This document shows, one piece after another, positions 27,965 to 34,982 of a stretch of 64,000 nucleotides of DNA; position 1 is the stretch's first letter; each line of letters begins with the position of its first letter. This DNA is from Streptomyces atratus (GTDB taxonomy: Bacteria; Actinomycetota; Actinomycetes; Streptomycetales; Streptomycetaceae): contig NZ_BMRN01000006.1 of assembly GCF_014648655.1 (NCBI RefSeq), positions 250,922-314,921 of the forward strand, given 5' to 3'. The position numbers were made by a program, and so were the translations under genes. Under the pieces are notes generated by a model. That model worked only from the letters and a program-made list of their open reading frames with translations. It searched no databases and was not told the DNA's origin.

Positions 27965-28627
27965 TCAGTCCAGCCGGAGGTCGGCGAGTTGCTGCTCGAA
28001 CGGCACGACCTCGTCGTCGAGCCCGAGCACCCTCGACGCCCCGGAGGCCGCCCGGCCACCCGTGATCAGGGTGGCGAGCTCGCCGCCCGCGCGCCGGATG
28101 CGGGACGGCAGGCCGTCGGTGTACTCGTCGCCGGACGAGCCCCAGTCCTCCGACGCCGCGTACACGGAGGTCGGTACGACGGTGGCCCGCAGGTAGGCGA
28201 AGAGCGGACGCATCGCGTGTTCCAGCACGAGGGAGTGGCGGGCGGTGCCGCCCGTCGCCGCGATGACGACGGGCTTGCCGGTCAGTGCCGTGTTGTCGAT
28301 CAGGTCGAAGAACGACTTGAACAGTCCGCTGTACGACGCGGTGAAGACGGGCGAGACGGCGATCAATCCGTCCGCCTCCGTCACCTCCTTGATCGCCTCG
28401 TCCAGGGTGCTGGGCGGGAACCCGGTGACCAGGTGGTTGGCGATGTCGACGGCCAGGTCGCGCAGATCGATCACCCGGACCTCGACCGTGCGGTCCTGCT
28501 CGGCCGCCAGGCGCTCGCGGGCGGCGCCGGCCAGCCGCTCGGCCAGCAGCCGGGTCGAGGACGGCTGGCTGAGCCCGGCCGATACGGCGACGATCCTCAG
28601 GGGCTCGGTGGCGAACGCGGTGGACAC
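27965..28627 (-). CDS. NADPH-dependent FMN reductase (SsuE-like)
   Basis: 220 residues from GTG 28627. Flavodoxin-like fold: RIVAVSAGLSQPSSTRLLAE (FMN phosphate loop), GLIAVSPVFTASYSGLFKSF and PVVIAATGGTARHSLVLE. It lies 5 bp downstream of the LLM oxidoreductase gene with its GGAGG inside that gene's end, so the two are translationally coupled. The reductase would supply reduced flavin to the neighbouring monooxygenase. This pairing is known for the CE1758-type LLM family. Confidence 0.9.
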   Translation of the reverse strand: MSTAFATEPLRIVAVSAGLSQPSSTRLLAERLAGAARERLAAEQDRTVEVRVIDLRDLAVDIANHLVTGFPPSTLDEAIKEVTEADGLIAVSPVFTASYSGLFKSFFDLIDNTALTGKPVVIAATGGTARHSLVLEHAMRPLFAYLRATVVPTSVYAASEDWGSSGDEYTDGLPSRIRRAGGELATLITGGRAASGASRVLGLDDEVVPFEQQLADLRLD

Positions 28628-28632
28628 GGTGG

Positions 28633-29721
28633 TCAGGCCTCCTTCGTGGCCGTGCGGGCGGCGACGGCCGGGTGTACGGGGGCGGAGTCCGGGACTCCGG
28701 CCGGCCGCAGGTTGGCGAATTCCTTGCGCAGCACCGGGACGACCTCCTCGCCGAGGATGTCGAGCTGCTCCAGGACCGTCTTCAGCGGCAGCCCCGCGTG
28801 GTCCATCAGGAACAGCTGGCGCTGGTAGTCGCCGACGGCATCCCGGAAGGACAGGGTGCGCTCGATGACCTCCTGCGGGGAGCCGACGGTCAGCGGGGTC
28901 TGCCGGGAGAAGTCCTCCAGGGAAGGGCCGTGCCCGTAGACCGGTGCGTTGTCGAAGTACGGGCGGAACTCCCGTACCGCGTCCTGCGAGTTCTTCCGCA
29001 TGAACACCTGGCCGCCGAGGCCGACGATGGCCTGCTCGGCGGTGCCGTGCCCGTAGTGCGCGTACCGCTGCCGGTAGAGGTTCACCATCTTCTTGGTGTG
29101 CTCGATGGGCCAGAAGATGTTGTTGTGGAAGAACCCGTCGCCGTAGTACGCGGCCTGCTCGGCGATCTCCGGGGAGCGGATCGAGCCGTGCCAGACGAAC
29201 GGCGGGACGCCGTCCAGCGGGCGCGGGGTCGCTGTGAAGGACTGCAGCGGCGTACGGAACTTGCCCTCCCAGTCGACGACGTCCTCGCGCCACAGCTTGT
29301 GCAGCAGTGCGTAGTTCTCGATGGCGAGCGGGATGCCCTGGCGGATGTCCTTGCCGAACCAGGGGTAGACCGGGCCGGTGTTGCCGCGGCCCATCATCAG
29401 GTCGACACGGCCGTCCGCGAGGTGCTGGAGCGTGGCGTAGTCCTCGGCGATCTTCACCGGGTCGTTGGTGGTGATCAGCGTCGTGGACGTGGACAGGATC
29501 AGGTTCTCGGTGCGGGCGGCGATGTAGCCGAGCGTGGTCGTCGGCGAGGACGGGACGAACGGCGGGTTGTGGTGCTCGCCGGTGGCGAAGACGTCCAGGC
29601 CGACCTCCTCCGCCTTCTGCGCGATGGCGAGCGTGGCCTTGATCCGCTCGTTCTCGCTCGGTGTCCTGCCGGTCGTCGGGTCGGTGGTGACGTCTCCGAC
29701 GGTGAAGATGCCGAACTCCAT
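28633..29721 (-). CDS. LLM-class flavin-dependent oxidoreductase (luciferase-like)
   Basis: 362 residues with the bacterial luciferase TIM-barrel: MEFGIFTVGDVTTDPTTGRT, VFATGEHHNPPFVPSSPTT, LMMGRGNTGPVYPWFG and FVWHGSIRSPEIAEQAAYYG. It is a two-component FMNH2-dependent monooxygenase whose substrate cannot be deduced; its partner reductase is the next gene. Upstream (29722-29790) is an unusually AT-rich patch with a direct TTGAA repeat that may hold the promoter and a regulator site. Confidence 0.9.
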   Translation of the reverse strand: MEFGIFTVGDVTTDPTTGRTPSENERIKATLAIAQKAEEVGLDVFATGEHHNPPFVPSSPTTTLGYIAARTENLILSTSTTLITTNDPVKIAEDYATLQHLADGRVDLMMGRGNTGPVYPWFGKDIRQGIPLAIENYALLHKLWREDVVDWEGKFRTPLQSFTATPRPLDGVPPFVWHGSIRSPEIAEQAAYYGDGFFHNNIFWPIEHTKKMVNLYRQRYAHYGHGTAEQAIVGLGGQVFMRKNSQDAVREFRPYFDNAPVYGHGPSLEDFSRQTPLTVGSPQEVIERTLSFRDAVGDYQRQLFLMDHAGLPLKTVLEQLDILGEEVVPVLRKEFANLRPAGVPDSAPVHPAVAARTATKEA

Positions 29722-29940
29722 GGCCCGCCTCCAGAAACCTAGATTGGTTGAAGATTGAACTATATGAACACACCCTACAACGGAGTGCCCCCCTGACCTA
29801 TTCCACGGGGGGTTTCACGGGCGGTGCGTACCTTGGACAGGATGTGCCGGGCCGGGTGCGGGCCGCGCCCTGGCGGAGGCAGGGCTGTGGGCGGGGATGG
29901 CGGCGACGGCGACGAGAGCGGGCCGCGGTGGCGCACCAGG

Positions 29941-29963
29941 AATGATAGTCGCTTGGTATCATT
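29941..29963. promoter_or_regulatory. inverted repeat at the fic promoter
   Basis: aatgata (29941-29947) and tatcatt (29957-29963) are perfect inverted half-sites 9 bp apart, ending 5 bp before the fic ATG at 29969. In this GC-rich genome an AT palindrome at a start codon suggests an operator or the core promoter of a near-leaderless transcript. Confidence 0.45.
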
Positions 29964-29968
29964 GCATC

Positions 29969-31108
29969 ATGCTCTACAAGATGCCACGCCTGGATTCGGC
30001 CGACTTTCAGGTCCTGGAGCAGATCAACGGTCTGCGCGAACAGTTGCGGCATGCGGTGCAGCAGGCTCCGATGAAGTGGACCCTTGATCTGCGTAAGGCC
30101 CTGACGGCCAGCGCCATTGCGGCGTCGAACACGATCGAGGGTTACAGGGTCGATGCCGTGGACGTCGCCGACCTGATGGACGGCGAGCGCGAGGTCGAGG
30201 CCAGTGACGAGAACAAGGCGGAGACGCTGGCCTACCAACAGGCCATGACGTACATCCAGTCACTGCATGATGTGACCGATTTCCGCTACAGCAAGGAACT
30301 CCTCAACAGTCTGCACTGGATGCTCCGGGGGCATCACCACCCCCGCAAGCTCGCCGGGCAGTGGCGCAGGACCTCGATCCGCATCACCGCACCGGGCGAC
30401 GAGCTCGCCACTGATTACGAAGGCCCTGATCAGGGGCGGGTTCCCGGGCTCATGAGCGAGTTCGTGGAGTGGCTCAACGAAGGCGACCCGGACAGTCATG
30501 TCCTGCTCCGTGCTGCCATGGCCCACCTGAACCTGGTGAAGATCCACCCCTGGTCCGACGGCAACGGCCGCATGTCCCGCTCGCTGCAGACCCTTCTCAT
30601 TGCGCGCGGCGGCGTTCTCGCCCCCGAGTTCTCCTCGATCGAGGAATGGCTGGGCATGCCGGGCAACACCTGGGAGTACTACAAGGTGCTGCGAGAGGTC
30701 GGAGGGCCGGTCTGGTCGCCGGAGCGCGACACCTTGCCCTGGATCAAATTCAACCTGCTCGCCTACCACCAGCAGACTCAGCGGGTGCAACGCCGTGTCG
30801 ACCGTTCCAATGACTGCTGGATGCAACTGATGGAGGAGACAGGTACACACGGAGTCACGGAGCGGCAGGTCACCGCGCTGCACGAGGTGGCAATGGTCGG
30901 CCGGGTGCGGCGTAGCCGCTACGAGAAGGCCGAAGCGATCAACACGCAGCAGGCCACGCGGGATCTGCAGGCACTCACCAAGGCGCAGTTGCTGACGGCC
31001 GTGGGCCGGACGAAAGGCCGCCACTACGTCGCGGGGCCGCGGTTTCCGGAGCGGGTGCTGGCCACCGCGCGTCGACATCACACCATCAGCAACCCGTATG
31101 CCGCATGA
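29969..31108 (+). CDS. Fic-domain protein with N-terminal inhibitory motif
   Basis: 379 residues. The Fic active loop is H193-PWSDGNGRMSR (residues 193-204), matching HPFx(D/E)GNGRxxR with Trp replacing Phe. Catalytic His193, Asp197, Asn199 and Arg201/204 are all present, so nucleotidyl transfer (AMPylation) is plausible. The inhibitory motif SNTIEG (53-58; [S/T]xxxE[G/N]) lies N-terminal within the same chain, a class II self-inhibited Fic. A C-terminal winged-helix-like region (about 290-379) resembles the DNA-binding tail of such proteins. I chose MLYKMPRLDS as start; no separate antitoxin gene is present. Confidence 0.9.
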   Translation: MLYKMPRLDSADFQVLEQINGLREQLRHAVQQAPMKWTLDLRKALTASAIAASNTIEGYRVDAVDVADLMDGEREVEASDENKAETLAYQQAMTYIQSLHDVTDFRYSKELLNSLHWMLRGHHHPRKLAGQWRRTSIRITAPGDELATDYEGPDQGRVPGLMSEFVEWLNEGDPDSHVLLRAAMAHLNLVKIHPWSDGNGRMSRSLQTLLIARGGVLAPEFSSIEEWLGMPGNTWEYYKVLREVGGPVWSPERDTLPWIKFNLLAYHQQTQRVQRRVDRSNDCWMQLMEETGTHGVTERQVTALHEVAMVGRVRRSRYEKAEAINTQQATRDLQALTKAQLLTAVGRTKGRHYVAGPRFPERVLATARRHHTISNPYAA

Positions 31109-31225
31109 TCCCGCGGCGTCGCACAGCTTCTGGTGCCCCTCCCGGCAAGCTCTGCCCCGTCGCGTCGCCCAGCACGCACGCTCGCGACACTCCTTCCGGG
31201 CAAACATTGCCGGTCACGGCGCTGG

Positions 31226-31819
31226 TCAGTCCCACGGCTCGCCCGTGGACGGGTCCAGTCCGGCTTCCCAACGTCGTTTCTGCTCACGCCAGTTGATGAA
31301 GGAAGGCTCTTTCGGGAGGACGACGCTGATCGTCTCCTCCTGGAACTCTTCGTCGGTGAGCAGTCTGCGGAGGAATTCCGCCATCCCGAAGGAGTGGACC
31401 TGGAAGGCGGGACTCGTGTGCCGCCCGCACACCAGCACGGGCCAGCGGTCGGGGTCGTCGTCCGTGGTCAGCCAGCAGTAGATGTCCGAGCCGGTGGTGA
31501 CGCCCCAGGCCAGGATGGAGCCGGGGTCCACGTCCAGGGCGGCCCTGCCGCCGAGCATCTCCCAGGTGCCGCGGGCGTTCTCGGTCTCGTCCCGCAGTCC
31601 GGACCCGTCGAAGTAGGCGTCGGTGCGCGGAACCGGCAGCAGAATGCCGACTTCCCCGCTGAGCTGCCCCGCCCCGTACACCTCCATGAAGGCGACGTAG
31701 TCGGCCGGAAACCGGGTCCCCCAGATCTCCTCGACCGTGCTCCAGTCGATCCGCTCGTCCACGCCGTGCCGCGCCGGTACGAGCTGTGCGAGTGCCGCTG
31801 TCCGAGGGTTTCCGTCCAC
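31226..31819 (-). CDS. SMI1/KNR4 (SUKH) family protein
   Basis: About 197 residues from GTG 31819 (AAGGAG 5 bp upstream; an ATG start at 31855 would be longer). SUKH core: IDWSTVEEIWGTRFPADYVA, FMEVYGAGQLSGEVGILLP, then SDIYCWLTTDDDPDRWPVLV and FGMAEFLRRLLTDEEF. SUKH proteins are commonly immunity proteins against secreted nuclease toxins; here no toxin gene is adjacent, so it is an orphan immunity-like gene or a housekeeping member. The 117 bp on its 3' side to fic show nothing. Confidence 0.8.
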   Translation of the reverse strand: MDGNPRTAALAQLVPARHGVDERIDWSTVEEIWGTRFPADYVAFMEVYGAGQLSGEVGILLPVPRTDAYFDGSGLRDETENARGTWEMLGGRAALDVDPGSILAWGVTTGSDIYCWLTTDDDPDRWPVLVCGRHTSPAFQVHSFGMAEFLRRLLTDEEFQEETISVVLPKEPSFINWREQKRRWEAGLDPSTGEPWD

Positions 31820-31892
31820 TGCCACTCCTTCTCGCGCATCTTCGGAGGGCCACAACGTACGCGATCACGCTCGCCGCGGGCGGCGAACCGTC

Positions 31893-32579
31893 CTACTTGC
31901 CGTGCTTCCGGCGCACCAGCTCGTTGATCCAGACGGGCGCGTACGGAGAGGTGCAGCCGGGGGGAGTCGGGTAGTCCTTGAGCACCTCCAGACGCTCACC
32001 GATGGCGATCGCACGGGCGCGGTACTCGGTGTGCTCGATCCCGATCCGGGCCAGGCAGTGGTTCATCGCCCACTGCAGGCGGTCCGGGGCGTTCTTCATC
32101 TCCGCCTCGATGACATCGAGCAGTCCTGCGAGGTCGAGGCCCTCGGGCTTCTTCGCCACACGTTCGGTGGTCAGCGCCCAACCGGCACTCGCCACTACCG
32201 GATCCGGATCGGCGGACCAGGCCAGGCGCAGATCCTCGGCGTGCGGGCTCTTCTTCACCACGTAGTTCACGAGCCAGTCGTGCACCTTGGGGGTGCGCGC
32301 CCCGCGCAGCATGGCGTCCAGCTCGTCCCGCTCGAACGCCTTCGGGCGGCAGATCAGGATCGCCAGCAGCCTCGCCGCGGTGTCGTCCGTCTCCCAGAGC
32401 CCGCACGCGAGCTCCTGCTGCGTCTTCAACCGATTGGCGAGCGCGCGCAGTTTGCCGAGGGTCACGCCGTGATCGTCACCGTGCCTCTCGTTCACGGCGC
32501 GTGCCTTCGGGTCCTCCAGCCCTGCCAGCTCGGCCAGCACCTCGGCCGGCGTTGTTCCGGTCGGATTCGTTCCGGCCAC
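31893..32579 (-). CDS. DNA alkylation repair protein (AlkD-like HEAT repeats)
   Basis: About 228 residues from GTG 32579, which has an excellent AGGAGG 5 bp upstream. Helical HEAT-like repeats: KLRALANRLKTQQELACGLW, LICRPKAFERDELDAMLRG, KVHDWLVNYVVKKSPHAEDL, WALTTERVAKKPEGLDLAGL and LQWAMNHCLARIGIEH. These match the DNA_alkylation (AlkC/AlkD) family. AlkD-type enzymes remove cationic alkylpurines without base flipping; I cannot confirm catalytic residues here. It lies upstream of, and in line with, the SUKH gene. Confidence 0.82.
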   Translation of the reverse strand: MAGTNPTGTTPAEVLAELAGLEDPKARAVNERHGDDHGVTLGKLRALANRLKTQQELACGLWETDDTAARLLAILICRPKAFERDELDAMLRGARTPKVHDWLVNYVVKKSPHAEDLRLAWSADPDPVVASAGWALTTERVAKKPEGLDLAGLLDVIEAEMKNAPDRLQWAMNHCLARIGIEHTEYRARAIAIGERLEVLKDYPTPPGCTSPYAPVWINELVRRKHGK

Positions 32580-32672
32580 CTCGGCCTCCTGTTCATCATG
32601 TGCGGGATCCAGCCCAGGAGAGGAGCCGGCCTCCTGTCGTGAACGCCGGTCCGGCGCCGCGGCCGTACGGCG

Positions 32673-33037
32673 TTGGAGCCGGTATCCACGTTGCGTATCG
32701 TCGGCTCGGGCGGAATTGCGCGCCGCGCTTGCGGGTCGGGGCTGTCGGAGCCGGAGGAGCCGGCGGTGCTCGTGCTGTCCGAGTTGCCGACCGATGCCGG
32801 GCAGCACGCCCAGGTCTCGCCGGGGCGGGAGATCGAGACCCGGTTCCGGCCCCTGGACGAAGTGCGCGGATCGAAGTGCACGATGCCTCGGACCTGCCGC
32901 CGCAGGTACGCGATCCGGAGCCCGGTGCGTGCGGCGGGCGGGGGCTGGTGCCGGTGGGCGCGCCGGGCGGACCGCTGGGGGTACGGGGCACGGTGAGGGC
33001 CGGGAAAGGCCGTGTGGGCGGAGTCCGGCTCCGTTAA
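32673..33037 (+). pseudogene. decayed histidine-kinase-like ATP-binding protein
   Basis: Fragments of the small anti-sigma-like HATPase family so common in Streptomyces. The first frame carries AVLVLSELPTDAGQHAQVS, where the N-box VSEL(V/L)TNAVxHA has lost its Asn, then PGREIETRFRPLDE. At about 32865 the signal moves to another frame: ARIEVHDASDLPPQV, GGRGLVPVG and a degraded GKxVW end at the stop 33037. Frameshift and substitutions in the ATP-binding core indicate a non-functional gene. Confidence 0.6.
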
Positions 33038-33046
33038 GCTCGGCCC

Positions 33047-33088
33047 ATGACCTTCGTACCGTGCCGGAACTGGTGGCGCTCCTCCTAG
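33047..33088 (+). CDS. trp leader peptide MTFVPCRNWWRSS (attenuator)
   Basis: A 13-residue frame with two consecutive Trp codons (MTFVPCRNWWRSS, stop at 33086), 140 bp before trpS. The Trp codons lie in the left arm of a hairpin (ggtggcgctcct with aggagcggccacc, 33072-33100), and a terminator stem with a T run follows. This is the layout of ribosome-mediated attenuation: stalling at Trp codons when Trp-tRNA is scarce should favour antitermination. In S. coelicolor one of two TrpRS genes is reported to be controlled this way. Confidence 0.8.
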   Translation: MTFVPCRNWWRSS

Positions 33089-33117
33089 GAGCGGCCACCT
33101 CCCATCTGCACGGAATC

Positions 33118-33145
33118 AGGGCCGTTCGAGACGGACGGCCCTTTT
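33118..33145 (+). terminator. attenuator terminator of trpS
   Basis: agggccgt (33118-33125) pairs with acggccct (33135-33142), immediately followed by TTTT. It is one of very few U-tailed hairpins in the window and is placed between leader peptide and trpS. Confidence 0.8.
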
Positions 33146-33228
33146 CTCTGCCCTCGTACGGGTACGGATGCCGGTGATCACGGCGGGCCGTCCTCCAGGC
33201 AACCAGCACTCGCGAGGAGAGAAACCCC

Positions 33229-34275
33229 ATGAGCACCGTCACCGCATCGCCCGAGGAGCGCACCGCCGAGCTGGAGGCGCGGATCAGGCAGGCCCCGGAG
33301 AAGTTCCGCGTGATGACCGGGGACCGGCCCACCGGTCCGCTGCACCTCGGGCACTACTTCGGCACCCTCCACAACCGCGTCCGGCTCCAGGACCTCGGTG
33401 TGGAGGTCTTCGTGATCATCGCCGACTACCAGGTGCTCACCGACCGGGACGTCGCCGAGCGGCTCGCCGAGCACATGGAGGCGATGCTGCTGGACTATCT
33501 GGCCGTCGGGATCGACCCGGCGCGCTCGACGGTCTTCAACCACAGCGCCGTGCCCGCGCTCAACCAGCTGATGCTGCCGTTCCTCAGCCTGGTCTCCGTC
33601 GCCGAGCTGAACCGCAATCCCACCGTCAAGGACGAGATCGCGCACTCCCGGCAGTCGGCCGTCAGCGGGCTGATGTTCACGTACCCCGTGCACCAGGCCG
33701 CCGACATCCTGTTCTGCAAGGGAAATCTGGTGCCCGTCGGTCAGGACCAGCTGCCGCACCTCGAAGTCACGCGGACCGTCGCCCGGCGCTTCAACGAGCG
33801 GTACGGGGCGGTCTTCCCGGAGCCGGACGCGCTGCTCTCCGCCGCGCCGCTCCTGCTCGGCACCGACGGCACCAAGATGAGCAAGAGCCGGGGCAACTCC
33901 ATCGCGCTCGGTGCCACCGCGGACGAGACGGCCCGGCTGATCAAGGGGGCGAAGACGGATGCCGAGCGGCACATCACGTACGAACCGGAGACCCGGCCCG
34001 GGGTGGCCTCGCTCGTGCTGCTGGCGGCGCTCTGTCTGGACCGGGACCCGCACGCCGTGGCCGAGGAGATCGGTGGGGGCGGCGCGGCGGCACTCAAGCG
34101 GACGGTGACCGACGCCGTCAACAGCCGGATGGCGCCGATCCGGGCCCGACGGGCCGAATACGCGCAGGACATGGGGTACGTACGGTCGGTGCTCCGGGCC
34201 GGGAACGAGCGCGCCGACGCGGTCGCCGCGGCGACGCTGGACGAGGTGCGCGGGGTGATGGGCGGCGTGCTCTAG
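33229..34275 (+). CDS. trpS: tryptophanyl-tRNA synthetase (attenuated, inducible type)
   Basis: 348 residues, class I synthetase. The HIGH motif GPLHLGHYFG (HLGH 39-42) and the KMSKS motif GTDGTKMSKSRGNS near residue 220 are intact, as are GDRPTGPLH and the dimer-interface helices. ATG 33229 is preceded by gaggagag. Streptomyces usually has two TrpRS genes, and the one with a Trp-codon leader is the inducible copy linked to indolmycin resistance in S. coelicolor. By this leader I infer the same role here; resistance itself cannot be read from the sequence. Confidence 0.95.
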   Translation: MSTVTASPEERTAELEARIRQAPEKFRVMTGDRPTGPLHLGHYFGTLHNRVRLQDLGVEVFVIIADYQVLTDRDVAERLAEHMEAMLLDYLAVGIDPARSTVFNHSAVPALNQLMLPFLSLVSVAELNRNPTVKDEIAHSRQSAVSGLMFTYPVHQAADILFCKGNLVPVGQDQLPHLEVTRTVARRFNERYGAVFPEPDALLSAAPLLLGTDGTKMSKSRGNSIALGATADETARLIKGAKTDAERHITYEPETRPGVASLVLLAALCLDRDPHAVAEEIGGGGAAALKRTVTDAVNSRMAPIRARRAEYAQDMGYVRSVLRAGNERADAVAAATLDEVRGVMGGVL

Positions 34276-34295
34276 ACGCTCTGTCCGGCGGGTGG

Positions 34296-34904
34296 TCAGG
34301 TGGTGGGTTCTGGCCAGGCGCCCCGGGCCGCCACCTCCAGGATCAGCGCCGCGATGTTCCAGGCGTCGTCCGCGCCGCTGTGGTGGCGGCCCTCCAGGGG
34401 GAGGCCCGCCACCTCCAGGGCCCGGGCCATGCCGGGGCGCTTGCGCAGGCCGTGGGCGGCGGTGAAGGGGAGCTTGGCGTTGGTGTGGCGGTGGCCGAAG
34501 GGGTACGGGGTGCCGGTCGCCCGGCACTGGCGGGTGAACTGGTTGCGGTCGTAGTCGCCCCAGCTCGCCCAGGGGCGTATCCCCGCCCGGTGCTCACAGG
34601 CCAGCAGACGGCAGGCGTCGGCGAAGGACATGCCCGTGTCCACCTCGGCCTGGGTGAGACCGGTCAGTTCGGTGCAGAACGCGCTGACGGCGGACCGGGC
34701 GGGCCGGACCAGGATCCGGTGGCGGGCGACCCTTCCCCGAGCTCTCCACTCCGTTCGAGCAGGGGAGACCCCATCGGCCGCGCGCAGGTCGACGACCGTC
34801 AGCCCGATCTCGATGATCTCGCTGACCGCGCCGGGCGGCGGCTGCCCGTCCCAGCAGGTCGCCTCGATGTCGATCACGTTCAGGAGTTCGGGGGCCGTGT
34901 CCAT
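34296..34904 (-). CDS. DnaQ-fold 3'-5' exonuclease (ERI-1/KapD-like)
   Basis: About 202 residues. Exonuclease motifs: LNVIDIEATCWDG (Exo I, D-x-E), WGDYDRNQF (Exo II), and GRHHSGADDAWNIA (Exo III, H....D), the layout of ERI-1/KapD-type DEDDh nucleases acting on RNA or DNA ends. Between the second and third beta strands (about residues 45-60) a copy of a dispersed Streptomyces repeat is inserted in frame, adding VSPARTEWRARG-like residues. Catalytic residues remain intact. ATG 34904 was chosen because homologues start near MDTAPELLNVID; no strong ribosome site is visible. Confidence 0.82.
   Translation of the reverse strand: MDTAPELLNVIDIEATCWDGQPPPGAVSEIIEIGLTVVDLRAADGVSPARTEWRARGRVARHRILVRPARSAVSAFCTELTGLTQAEVDTGMSFADACRLLACEHRAGIRPWASWGDYDRNQFTRQCRATGTPYPFGHRHTNAKLPFTAAHGLRKRPGMARALEVAGLPLEGRHHSGADDAWNIAALILEVAARGAWPEPTT
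34731..34773. repeat. 43-bp dispersed palindromic repeat inserted in the exonuclease gene
   Basis: The plus strand reads ccttccccgagctctccac, then tccgttcgagcaggggagac and cccca. This is the small imperfect palindrome (TCCCC..GCTC / GAGC.GGGGA) that recurs in many Streptomyces genomes, usually between genes. Here it is inside an open frame, which stays open. Some of its flank may be native sequence. Confidence 0.6.
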
Positions 34905-34982
34905 GGGCGGCACGGTAGGCGGCGGGGCGCGTACCCGGCATCCGGATTTCGGGCCGGCGGCCACGGCCCGCCACCGTCCCCG

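Noticed and set aside
29773..29940. Short coding frames upstream of fic
   Set aside because: Arg/Gly-rich in all frames, no conserved motif; treated as promoter-proximal non-coding sequence.
31109..31225. Possible small gene between fic and the SUKH gene
   Set aside because: No start with ribosome site and no biased frame; nothing seen.
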